The translations under genes were made by a program, and so were the position numbers. Positions 26,025-33,201 of a stretch of 33,201 bases of DNA are shown piece after piece (position 1 is the stretch's first letter; every line of letters begins with the position of its first letter). Below the pieces are notes generated by a model that searched no databases, was not told where the DNA came from, and was given only the letters and a program-made list of their open reading frames with translations. Origin of the DNA: Eubacteriales bacterium. GTDB lineage: Bacteria > Bacillota > Clostridia > Saccharofermentanales > Fastidiosipilaceae. The stretch spans positions 1 to 33,201 of the forward strand of contig JAUNVS010000016.1 of assembly GCA_030537565.1 (NCBI GenBank), given 5' to 3'.

Positions 26025-27695
26025 TTGAAGACAGATATTGAAATCGCCCGTTCCGCATCGAAAAAAGACATTCGAGAGATTGCCGCCCAGATGGGAATTC
26101 GTGAAGAGGAGTTGATCCTTTACGGATTTGATAAGGCGAAGCTATCCGAAGCCCTCATTAAACGTCTCGAGCATGAAGAAGACGGTCAGTTGATCCTCGT
26201 CACCGCGATTACTCCGACGAAGGCTGGTGAAGGGAAGAGTACGACGAGTATTGGTCTTGCCGATGCCCTCCAGCGTTTAGGGAAGAAGACGATGCTCTGT
26301 CTTCGTGAACCTTCGATGGGACCTGTTTTCGGCCTAAAGGGCGGTGCGGCTGGCGGTGGCTATGCCCAGGTCATTCCGATGGAGGACATTAACCTTCACT
26401 TTACTGGAGATATGCACGCGATTACTGCCGCAAACAACCTGATTGCGGCCTGCATCGACAATCAACTTTACTGGGGAAATGAACTGCAGATTGATAAAGA
26501 ACGGATCGTCTTCAAACGCTGTATGGATATGAATGACCGCGCCTTACGCAGTCTTACAGTTAACCGTGGTTCGCGTAAGGATCGCGATCTGCGCGAGGAT
26601 GGATTTAATATTACGGTTGCTTCCGAGATCATGGCGGTGCTCTGTCTTGCCAGTGATGCTGAGGATTTGCGTGAGCGCCTCGATCGCATTCTCGTCGCAT
26701 ACACTCTCAGTGGTGAAGCCCTCTATGTCCGTGATCTTGGAATTAGTGGCGCCTTGCTTTTGATTTTAAAAGACGCGCTTCAGCCGAATCTGGTTCAGAC
26801 ACTCGAAAATACGGCGGCACTCGTTCACGGTGGTCCCTTTGCCAACATTGCCCACGGTTGTAACTCCTTGCGTGCGACGAAGACGGCCCTTAAACTGGCG
26901 GACTACGTTGTTACGGAAGCAGGCTTTGCCGCGGATCTAGGTGCTGAGAAATTCCTCGACATTAAGTGTGTCATGGGTGGCCTGAAGCCAAAGGCCGCTG
27001 TCCTCGTCGCCACCGTACGAGCCCTTAAACTCCATGGGGGTGTGGCCTTTGACAATTTGGCCGAGGAGAACCTCGAGGCTCTTAAACAGGGACTTGCGAA
27101 TCTGGACCGCCATGCGGAAAGTTTGAAGAATTTTGGCTTAGAAACGGTTGTTGCAATTAACCGTTTTGCCGATGACAGCGAAGCTGAACTGAAACTTTTA
27201 GCAGATCACTGCCGTGATCACGGCCTTCACTTTGCTCTCTCAGAGGTGTTTAGCCAGGGTGGCGCTGGTGGCGAGGCGCTTGCTAAGGCAGTTCTTGAGG
27301 CGCTTGAGGCTCAGGGTGAGGCCAACTACCGTCCAGTGTATGCGCTCGAAGACGACTTTAGGACGAAGCTCGATAAGATCGTTAAACACTGTTACGGAGC
27401 AGATGCAGCCGTCCTCAGTGAGGCGGCCGCCAAGCAGCTTGAAGAGCTGGAGGCGATGGGTTACGGAAACTTGCCACTTTGTATGGCGAAGACTCCGAGC
27501 TCACTGAGTGATGATCCTAAGCTGCTGGGTGCACCGACGGGCTTTACGATCCATGTCCGAGAGTTGAGACTTTCTGCAGGGGCAGGCTTTATCGTTTGCC
27601 TAACAGGGGATGTGATGACTATGCCAGGTCTACCCCGACACCCGATGGCAATTGATATGGACTACCGCAATGGGGAGATTTTGGGTCTCTCATAA
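26025..27695 (+). CDS. fhs: Formate-tetrahydrofolate ligase
   Basis: The enzyme makes 10-formyl-tetrahydrofolate from formate, THF and ATP, feeding purine and formyl-Met synthesis, and the Wood-Ljungdahl pathway where present. The preferred TTG start at 26025 gives 556 residues, the usual length, beginning MKTDIEIARSA. AGGGAG lies seven bases upstream. A GTG at 25995 would extend the protein into dtd and has no site. Motifs are the P-loop TPTKAGEGKSTTSIG (K71; most relatives have KTTT), REPSMGPVFGLKGGAAGGGY and NLHFTGD, and the C-terminal PTGFTIHVRELRLSAGAGF. No other one-carbon genes are in the window, so an acetogenic role cannot be inferred. Confidence 0.97.
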   Translation: MKTDIEIARSASKKDIREIAAQMGIREEELILYGFDKAKLSEALIKRLEHEEDGQLILVTAITPTKAGEGKSTTSIGLADALQRLGKKTMLCLREPSMGPVFGLKGGAAGGGYAQVIPMEDINLHFTGDMHAITAANNLIAACIDNQLYWGNELQIDKERIVFKRCMDMNDRALRSLTVNRGSRKDRDLREDGFNITVASEIMAVLCLASDAEDLRERLDRILVAYTLSGEALYVRDLGISGALLLILKDALQPNLVQTLENTAALVHGGPFANIAHGCNSLRATKTALKLADYVVTEAGFAADLGAEKFLDIKCVMGGLKPKAAVLVATVRALKLHGGVAFDNLAEENLEALKQGLANLDRHAESLKNFGLETVVAINRFADDSEAELKLLADHCRDHGLHFALSEVFSQGGAGGEALAKAVLEALEAQGEANYRPVYALEDDFRTKLDKIVKHCYGADAAVLSEAAAKQLEELEAMGYGNLPLCMAKTPSSLSDDPKLLGAPTGFTIHVRELRLSAGAGFIVCLTGDVMTMPGLPRHPMAIDMDYRNGEILGLS

Positions 27696-27714
27696 ACTTG
27701 CGAAGGGATTTATG

Positions 27715-27737
27715 AGCGTCGCAGAGTCTGCGACGCT
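27715..27737 (+). terminator. Strong hairpin after fhs, atypical terminator
   Basis: AGCGTCGCAG at 27715-27724 pairs perfectly with CTGCGACGCT at 27728-27737 around a 3-base loop. It is strong, but the following bases are not a T run (TGCCGCTTAATT). It may end the helD-dtd-fhs transcript or act in the yitT leader. Confidence 0.5.
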
Positions 27738-27749
27738 TGCCGCTTAATT

Positions 27750-27766
27750 GCGCAGTCGGCATGCGC
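27750..27766 (+). other. Hairpin over a candidate yitT start codon
   Basis: GCGCA at 27750-27754 pairs with TGCGC at 27762-27766 across a 7-base loop. The ATG at 27761 lies in the loop edge and stem. The ATG at 27776 stays free. Confidence 0.3.
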
Positions 27767-27775
27767 TTAGCCTAT

Positions 27776-28633
27776 ATGAATACGTCGAAATTTACCTGGA
27801 ATCGATTCATGATTTGGAACCTCGGCACCATCTTGATTGCTGTCGGTGTTTACTTTTTCAAATTCCCAAATCACTTTACCATGGGGGGCGTGAGTGGTAT
27901 TTCAGTTCTCCTCGCGCATTTTGTCCCGAGTATGTCAGCGGCGACGGCAGCACTCATCCTCAACATGGTCCTCCTCGTTGTTGGCTACATCTGTATCGGA
28001 CGTGACTTTTCGATTGCGACACTCTATTGTTCGATCCTCGTTTCGCTCTTGATGAAGTTTTTCGAATACATATGTCCATTGAGTCGTCCATTGACGCAGA
28101 CGCCGATACTCGAACTTTGTTTCGCGATAATACTCCCTGGGGTAGGGGCGGCACTCCTGTTTAATACTTTCGCTTCAGGTGGTGGAACGGATATCATCGC
28201 TCTCGTGCTACGCAAGTACACGCATATTGATATCAGTAATGCTCTCCTCGCCAGCGATATCCTCGTCCTCGTTGCCTGCTTCTTCGTCTTCGACTTAACC
28301 ACAGCGCTGATGAGCTTGCTCGGCTTGATTGTGAAATCATTTCTCGTCGATGCCGCGATTGAGAATATCAATCGGAATAAGTACTTTACGATTATTACGA
28401 CGAAGCCGGATGAAATCGAGGCGTATATCATCGATAAGCTCCATCGCAGTGGTACCCGGGTATCTGGACAGGGGATCTATACTGGCCATGATTTGAAGGT
28501 AATTTACTGCGTCGTTAACCGTTACCAAGCTGTTAAGCTGCGCGAGGCCATTTGTAAGATCGAGCCCGAAGCCTTCGTGTTGATTAGCAATACATCGAAT
28601 ATCATCGGAAAGGGCTTTCCGATGAATCAGTAG
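27776..28633 (+). CDS. YitT family membrane protein
   Basis: The protein has about 285 residues. Five or six hydrophobic segments fill the first two-thirds, with the family motifs PNHFTMGGVSGISVLL, LLFNTFASGGGTDIIALVLRK and a DISNALLASD segment. The C-terminal soluble part (about the last 80 residues) is the DUF2179 domain, with YFTIITTKPDEIEAYI and SGQGIYTG. The family's transport role is unproven. The start is uncertain: 27776 leaves a short tail before the first membrane helix, 27761 would add five residues, and neither has a clear ribosome site. The longer TTG start at 27737 lies in a hairpin and is unlikely. It is 11 bases before glgB. Confidence 0.85.
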   Translation: MNTSKFTWNRFMIWNLGTILIAVGVYFFKFPNHFTMGGVSGISVLLAHFVPSMSAATAALILNMVLLVVGYICIGRDFSIATLYCSILVSLLMKFFEYICPLSRPLTQTPILELCFAIILPGVGAALLFNTFASGGGTDIIALVLRKYTHIDISNALLASDILVLVACFFVFDLTTALMSLLGLIVKSFLVDAAIENINRNKYFTIITTKPDEIEAYIIDKLHRSGTRVSGQGIYTGHDLKVIYCVVNRYQAVKLREAICKIEPEAFVLISNTSNIIGKGFPMNQ

Positions 28634-28644
28634 GGAGCGAGATC

Positions 28645-30759
28645 ATGAACGACACATTTCTGTTTAATCGAGGTGAAAACTACCAGGCCTATAATTTCCT
28701 GGGCAGCCTAGCGCTCGGAGATCGAGAGGCGGGGTTTAGCTTTCGTGTCTACGCTCCGCACGCTAAGTCAGTCCGTGTAGTCGGTGATTTCAATGATTGG
28801 AACCCCGAAGCACTCTATCTAAAAGTCATCGGCGATACTGGAATCTTCGAGGGCATTGAAGAAAAGGCCCGACATTGGGACCGATATAAGTACGCGATTG
28901 AGACGTCCGATGGACGCATCATCTACAAACAAGATCCCTTTGCCCGCCACCAGGAGTTGAGACCGTCTACTGCTTCGATTTGTTATGCCCCCGAGGAACC
29001 CTATCAATTTAGCGATGCTGAATTCCTCGAGGCTCGTAGTCGCATTGATGCCCGCGAATTACGTCCCTTAAATATTTATGAATGCCACCTGGGATCTTGG
29101 CGGAAATATGCGGATGGACACTACTATAATTATCGAGAGCTCGCGCATCAGTTGGCTGATTATCTCAATGAATTTTCCTATAACGCCATCGAGATCATGC
29201 CAATTACTGAGTATCCACTTGACGATTCTTGGGGGTATCAGGTGACCGGTTATTTCGCACCGACGTCACGCTATGGGAGCCCAGAGGATTTTAAGTACTT
29301 TGTCGACTATATGCACAGTCATGGGATCCGAGTGATTCTCGACTGGGTGCCGGGGCACTTCCCAAAGGATGACTTTGCACTCGCTAAATATGATGGCGAA
29401 GCAGTTTATGAATATGCCAACCCACTGCTAGGTGAGAATCCCGAGTGGGGGACACTGGTCTTTGATTACTCTCGCGCTGAGGTTCAGAGTTTTCTCTTAT
29501 CCTCGGCTTACTACTGGCTGGATGAGTTTCACGTTGACGGGCTTCGCGTTGATGCTGTCTCCTCCTTTATCTATCTTGATTTCGCACGCAAGAATGCACC
29601 GAAAAATCGCCTGGGCGGTAACATCAATCTTGAGGCGGTCGAATTCCTAAAACGCCTCAATCATATGATTCGTGAGAAAAAGCCTGGTGTGCTTTCGATT
29701 GCTGAGGAATCGACGACCTTCGAAGGTATCAGTCACCCCATCGAGGCGGGAGGGCTCGGCTTTAGCCACAAGTGGAACATGGGCTGGATGCACGACTGTC
29801 TCGATTACATGGAACTTGATTACTATGCTCGACGATATCACCACCATCGCATGACTTTCTCGATGACTTATGCATTCCAAGAAAGCTTCGTCCTGGCGCT
29901 TTCTCATGACGAAGTCGTCCATGGGAAAAAATCACTTATCGGGCGCATGCCAGGGGATATCTGGAGGCAGTGCGCTTCGCTACGTACGCTGTTCGCGTGG
30001 CAGATTGCCCATCCCGGTGCGGTTCTCAATTTTATGGGGGGAGAGTTTGGTCAATTCGTCGAGTGGCGGTTTAAAGAAGAACTTGAGTGGTTCATGCTCG
30101 AATTTGAGCATCACCGTCAGATCCATGACTATGTGAGAGACTTAAATCGATTCTATCTGAGTGAAAAAGCCCTTTGGGAGGATGACCACAGTTGGTCAGG
30201 CTTCCACTGGATTAATGCAGATGATGCCGATAACTCGATCTATATTTTTGAACGCCTTTCACTCGAGTCTCAGGAGCGGATTTTGGTCGTCTTTAATATG
30301 ACACCAGCAGTACACGATGACTATCTGATTCAAGTGGAAGATGCGGGCAACTACCGCCTGATTTTCAATTCGGATGAATTGCGTTATGGCGGTGCCGCTT
30401 ACCTCTCAGATATGGAGGTCGGCGCGATTGTACAGACGGATCCTCAGTCTGAAACTCAGATCCGTGAAATTGAGGCCGAACGCAAAACGCGTTTTGCGAA
30501 GCTTGAAGCTGAATTTGAAGCAGATCTCGAGAGCTATCAGAATGTAAGGAAAAGACTTATTGAAGACCTCAAGCAGATGTCGAGTCTCACTGAGAATCCT
30601 GGATCGCTTCCCGTCCATGAACTCGGGCTTGACGATGAGCAGTTCCGTGCGATGATGATCTTGCGCCGACAGGCCCTACTTCGTCCAAAGGCTAGCCTGC
30701 GTCTCAAGTTACCGCCACTTTCTGCACTCTTCTTTAAGTTTGAGCCCGTAGAGGAATAA
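28645..30759 (+). CDS. glgB: 1,4-alpha-glucan branching enzyme with C-terminal insertion
   Basis: The enzyme makes alpha-1,6 branches in glycogen (GH13). The 704-residue product has an N-terminal CBM48 domain (VYAPHAKSVRVVGDFNDWN, 36-53). The catalytic barrel has VDGLRVDAV with nucleophile D303, SIAEESTTF with catalytic E at 354-355, and LSHDEVVHGKK with H421/D422. A C-terminal beta-domain ends in LPPLSALFF. Between the GGAAYLSD segment and that end lies an insertion of about 80 residues (597-680), charged, helical and coiled-coil-like. I do not know it from other branching enzymes. GGGAG is the ribosome site. No other glycogen genes are in the window. Confidence 0.95.
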   Translation: MNDTFLFNRGENYQAYNFLGSLALGDREAGFSFRVYAPHAKSVRVVGDFNDWNPEALYLKVIGDTGIFEGIEEKARHWDRYKYAIETSDGRIIYKQDPFARHQELRPSTASICYAPEEPYQFSDAEFLEARSRIDARELRPLNIYECHLGSWRKYADGHYYNYRELAHQLADYLNEFSYNAIEIMPITEYPLDDSWGYQVTGYFAPTSRYGSPEDFKYFVDYMHSHGIRVILDWVPGHFPKDDFALAKYDGEAVYEYANPLLGENPEWGTLVFDYSRAEVQSFLLSSAYYWLDEFHVDGLRVDAVSSFIYLDFARKNAPKNRLGGNINLEAVEFLKRLNHMIREKKPGVLSIAEESTTFEGISHPIEAGGLGFSHKWNMGWMHDCLDYMELDYYARRYHHHRMTFSMTYAFQESFVLALSHDEVVHGKKSLIGRMPGDIWRQCASLRTLFAWQIAHPGAVLNFMGGEFGQFVEWRFKEELEWFMLEFEHHRQIHDYVRDLNRFYLSEKALWEDDHSWSGFHWINADDADNSIYIFERLSLESQERILVVFNMTPAVHDDYLIQVEDAGNYRLIFNSDELRYGGAAYLSDMEVGAIVQTDPQSETQIREIEAERKTRFAKLEAEFEADLESYQNVRKRLIEDLKQMSSLTENPGSLPVHELGLDDEQFRAMMILRRQALLRPKASLRLKLPPLSALFFKFEPVEE

Positions 30760-30788
30760 AAAAGAGAGCGATTAGAAAATCGCTCTCT
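30758..30788 (-). terminator. Rho-independent terminator of tRNA-Thr
   Basis: On the minus strand, an 11-base-pair perfect stem (30788-30778 with 30773-30763) with a 4-base loop is followed by a run of T residues (30762-30758). It begins three bases after the tRNA end. The T run overlaps the glgB stop codon. On the plus strand the hairpin lacks a T run, so it is a weaker stop for glgB. Confidence 0.85.
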
Positions 30789-30791
30789 CTA

Positions 30792-30863
30792 AGCCACAGG
30801 TGAGAATCGAACTCACGACCTATTCATTACGAGTGAATTGCTCTACCCCTGAGCCACTGTGGC
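30792..30863 (-). tRNA. tRNA-Thr (anticodon CGU)
   Basis: The cloverleaf is complete on the minus strand at 72 bases. It has a 7-pair acceptor stem (GCCACAG with CTGTGGC), a D stem GCTC/GAGC, an anticodon stem ATTCA/TGAAT around loop CTCGTAA with anticodon CGT, a T stem GTGAG/CTCAC around TTCGATT, and a 5-base variable loop. CCA is not encoded. It reads ACG codons. Confidence 0.96.
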
Positions 30864-30873
30864 AGCAGAAATT

Positions 30874-30901
30874 ATTATAACAGCCGAAATCCAAGCGTCA
30901 A
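30874..30901 (-). promoter_or_regulatory. Promoter of tRNA-Thr
   Basis: On the minus strand TTGACG (30901-30896) and TATAAT (30879-30874) are 16 bases apart, giving a start near 30867, a few bases before the tRNA. This is the strongest promoter in the window. Confidence 0.85.
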
Positions 30902-30958
30902 GCCACAAAGTGATGAGTTTTTTGACGCCTGGGTGAAGCGTATGGAAATGAAGTTAGA

Positions 30959-31714
30959 ATGAATGAAAAAAGATTAAACAAATTTCTTTCTGAGCAGGGC
31001 CTCTGTTCAAGACGAGAGGCGGATACATGGATTGAGGCGGGGCGAGTCAGCGTCAATGGTCAGATCGCAAGTTTAGGGACGAAGATTACTGCCGCTGATC
31101 GGGTCCGTGTCGATGGCCGTGACGTTAAGATGAAAGCTCGTAAACACAGCTATTACGCACTCAATAAGCCGAGAGGCATCGTCTGCACCTGTGATCCTAA
31201 AGAAAAGAATAATATCGTCGATTATCTAGGCGTAGATCATCGAGTTTTCCCGATTGGCCGTCTGGATAAGGATTCCGAGGGATTGATTCTACTCACGGAT
31301 GATGGGGATATTGTCAATCGCATCCTTCGTGCGCGTTATAAACATGAAAAAGAATACCTCGTCGAAACCCGCGAAGATTTCGATGATGACTTTTTGAGCC
31401 GGATGGCTTCTGGTGTCCGGATTTTAGGGACGAAGACCGAGCCCTGTCGTGTGGAACGCATCTCAAGTCGACGCTTTAAAATCGTCCTCACCCAGGGCCT
31501 CAATCGTCAGATTCGCAGAATGTGTGAGGCGCTCGGCCACGAAGTCGTCTTCTTGCGCCGGATTCGGATTATGAATATCAGCCTCGGGAAATTGGGCCTC
31601 GGTGAATACCGTCCGCTCGGTTATAAAGAGCTGCAGCAAGTCTTGGAATTGATTGAACGGGCCGAGGCTCGTGAGCGGGCGAAGCCTTCGTCACGAAAGG
31701 GTGCGCGTGACTGA
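30959..31714 (+). CDS. rluF: 23S rRNA pseudouridine synthase, RluF/RluB type
   Basis: The 251-residue protein has an N-terminal S4 RNA-binding domain (RLNKFLSEQGLCSRREAD, 5-22) and a RsuA-type pseudouridine synthase domain with PIGRLDKDSEGLILLT, in which D103 is the catalytic aspartate. Further matches are NIVDYLG, HEKEYLV, VRILGT and LTQGLNRQIRRMCEALGHEV. These resemble E. coli RluF (target U2604) more than RluB, but RluF is not the only possibility. The basic tail (RKGAR) is common. The ATG at 30959 lacks a strong ribosome site. The gene starts back to back with the tRNA-Thr promoter. Confidence 0.88.
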   Translation: MNEKRLNKFLSEQGLCSRREADTWIEAGRVSVNGQIASLGTKITAADRVRVDGRDVKMKARKHSYYALNKPRGIVCTCDPKEKNNIVDYLGVDHRVFPIGRLDKDSEGLILLTDDGDIVNRILRARYKHEKEYLVETREDFDDDFLSRMASGVRILGTKTEPCRVERISSRRFKIVLTQGLNRQIRRMCEALGHEVVFLRRIRIMNISLGKLGLGEYRPLGYKELQQVLELIERAEARERAKPSSRKGARD

Positions 31715-32453
31715 TTTACTTGCTGGAATCGAGATTCTTTATGAGGATAACCATCTCCTCTTAATTGCTAAGCCGAGTGGGATCTTATCCCAGGCGGACG
31801 ACAGTCGACGCCCTGATGTATTAAGTGTTGTTAAGACGTACATCAAAGTGCGGGGCCAGAAGCCGGGTCAGGTTTTCCTGGGACTGCTCCATCGCCTCGA
31901 CTATGAGACGAGTGGTCTGATGTTGCTTGCGAAGACGTCAAAGGCAGCTTCGCGACTCTCCGAGGAAATTCGTAGCCGGCGCTTTAAAAAGTACTATCTT
32001 TGCCTCACGGAGAGCTCCTCCGCATTGGCATCTCGGGGACGTTTAGAGGACTACCTCTTAAAAGACCGGCGCAGCAATCAAGTCTGCATTGCCAAGCGAG
32101 ATACGGCTGGGGCTAAATATGCGAGTCTTTGTTATCATCGCCTCGCGCGAAGCCGCGTCGGCGATCTCTACTTGCTTGAACTCGAGACAGGCCGTTCCCA
32201 TCAGATACGAGTCCAATTTGCAGCGCGTGGGGCGGCACTGATCGGAGATCGGCGCTATGGAAGCTCGTCACCTCAGCGTTCAGACCAACTAGCCCTGCAC
32301 GCTGTAGCCCTTCGCTTCCAGCATCCTGTACGTCGTGAACCCTGTGAATTTGTCAGCCTGAGCTCAGCTCCAGCTGTCTTTGACGCATGTGATCCGAGCG
32401 TTTTAAGTTCAGAAAGGCTTTTACATGAAACGAATTCTATTAGTAGATGCTAA
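31707..32453 (+). CDS. RluA-family rRNA/tRNA pseudouridine synthase
   Basis: The 248-residue product has the RluA-family catalytic motif HRLDYETSGLMLLAKT with D65, plus IEILYEDNHLLLIAKPSGILS at the start and LETGRSHQIRVQFAARG near residue 180. No S4 domain precedes it, unlike RluD and RluC. The preferred GTG start at 31707 has AAAGG six bases upstream and overlaps rluF by 8 bases. Longer in-frame starts at 31653 and 31701 lie inside rluF or too close to the site. The RNA target cannot be read from the sequence. The end overlaps polA by 29 bases. Confidence 0.88.
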   Translation: MTDLLAGIEILYEDNHLLLIAKPSGILSQADDSRRPDVLSVVKTYIKVRGQKPGQVFLGLLHRLDYETSGLMLLAKTSKAASRLSEEIRSRRFKKYYLCLTESSSALASRGRLEDYLLKDRRSNQVCIAKRDTAGAKYASLCYHRLARSRVGDLYLLELETGRSHQIRVQFAARGAALIGDRRYGSSSPQRSDQLALHAVALRFQHPVRREPCEFVSLSSAPAVFDACDPSVLSSERLLHETNSISRC

Positions 32454-33201
32454 CTCAATTATTAACCGTGCATACTATGGCATGGCGCATAGCTCCGCCC
32501 TGACGAATTCAAAGGGGGAAGCGGTGGGGGCGGTCTACACCTTCATGGTGATGCTTCTCAAGCAGTTGGAGCGCCAGGATTATGATGCCTTAGCCTGTTG
32601 TTTCGATCGTAAGGAAAAAACGTTCCGACACAAGCGCTACGATGGGTATAAGGCGCAGCGAAAGGCAGCGGATCCCGAGCTGATTGCACAGATTGGGATC
32701 CTCAAAGACCTTCTCGAGGCCTCTGGTGTGTCGGTGGTCAGCCTCGCTGGCTATGAGGCCGATGACCTAATTGGTACCTTGGCGCGACAGGCCCATGAAG
32801 CCGGCTTGGCGGTGGATATCTATTCGGGCGACCGCGATGACTTTCAGCTACTAAAAGCAGGCGTTGAACAAATTTATCCGAGTCGTCGGGGCGACATTAC
32901 GATTAGCGTTGAGAATCTCGGTGAACACTTTTATGGTTTACGGGCCGATCAAGTGGTGGATTTCAAAGCCATTATGGGGGATAGTTCCGACAATATTCCA
33001 GGGATAAAGGGCCTCGGGGAGAAGTCGGCCCAGGCTTTGCTCAACGAATACGACAATCTCGATGCGGTTTATGATTCTCTCGATGAAATAAAGGGCGCGA
33101 TGCGCAAAAAGTTGGACTCTGGGCGTGAACTTGCCTATCTTTCGCGGGAGCTGGCAACCATTGACTGCGACGTTCCGCTTGATTTTGGCATTGACGATCT
33201 C
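32425..33201 (+). CDS. polA: DNA polymerase I, N-terminal part (cut by window end)
   Basis: The first 259 codons are present and the frame is open at the window edge. They cover the 5'-3' exonuclease domain, which removes RNA primers and flaps. Visible metal-site segments are LLVDANSIINRAYYG with D8, FDRKEKTFRHKRYDGYKAQR, GYEADDLIGTLA, SGDRDDFQLL and MGDSSDNIPGIKGLGEKSA. The start at 32425 has AGAAAGG seven bases upstream and overlaps the preceding pseudouridine synthase by 29 bases. Whether the polymerase domain follows cannot be seen here. A stand-alone exonuclease is an alternative, but the domain is typical of PolA. Confidence 0.93.
   Translation, partial: MKRILLVDANSIINRAYYGMAHSSALTNSKGEAVGAVYTFMVMLLKQLERQDYDALACCFDRKEKTFRHKRYDGYKAQRKAADPELIAQIGILKDLLEASGVSVVSLAGYEADDLIGTLARQAHEAGLAVDIYSGDRDDFQLLKAGVEQIYPSRRGDITISVENLGEHFYGLRADQVVDFKAIMGDSSDNIPGIKGLGEKSAQALLNEYDNLDAVYDSLDEIKGAMRKKLDSGRELAYLSRELATIDCDVPLDFGIDDL

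Noticed and set aside
30792-30901. Integration site or mobile element at the tRNA gene
   Set aside because: No integrase, no repeat of the tRNA 3' end and no change in gene content nearby.

Overview
The window is chromosomal DNA from a low-to-mid GC Gram-positive anaerobe, most likely in Bacillota (Clostridia). The lineage call is inferred from gene content: a HelD-type RNA polymerase recycling ATPase, a LytR-CpsA-Psr relative, a YitT-family protein, formate-tetrahydrofolate ligase, a K+-dependent membrane pyrophosphatase and strong Shine-Dalgarno sequences. I cannot name the genus. Nothing looks phage-, IS- or CRISPR-derived, coding density is high, and no gene-free stretch exceeds 300 bases.

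Layout. (1) 2-1433: the end of an unidentified gene, then a DUF697/YcjF-like membrane protein. (2) 1571-8135: a complete ATP synthase operon (a, c, b, delta-alpha, gamma, beta, epsilon) behind a near-consensus promoter. There is no separate delta gene. Instead the alpha subunit carries an N-terminal extension of about 95 residues that reads as the C-terminal domain of delta. (3) 8158-13485: thymidine kinase (minus strand), a divergent LCP-family protein that has lost its catalytic residues, a membrane pyrophosphatase and a conserved unknown gene. (4) 13516-20327, minus strand: a tightly packed operon of galE, a sugar nucleotidyltransferase, a lipoprotein with an amidase_3 fold lacking its zinc and catalytic residues, and a heterodimeric ABC exporter with one degenerate ATP site. 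(5) 20454-23156: an AraC regulator divergent from a DUF4091 glycoside-hydrolase-like gene. (6) 23234-30759: helD, dtd and fhs, then yitT and glgB. (7) 30758-33201: a self-contained tRNA-Thr(CGU) unit on the minus strand, two pseudouridine synthases and the first 259 codons of polA.

The pyrophosphatase and the ATP synthase are both ion-translocating, so pyrophosphate energy could feed the ATP synthase if both use the same ion. The visible residues suggest Na+ for the pyrophosphatase and do not settle the ATP synthase. The minus-strand operon and the LCP-like protein both point to cell-envelope work, and both include proteins that look like catalytically dead relatives of wall enzymes.

The most unusual item is the delta-alpha fusion. 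Joining the stalk-binding half of delta to alpha would place three copies on each F1 head, where the normal enzyme has one delta. This raises a real question about peripheral-stalk architecture.
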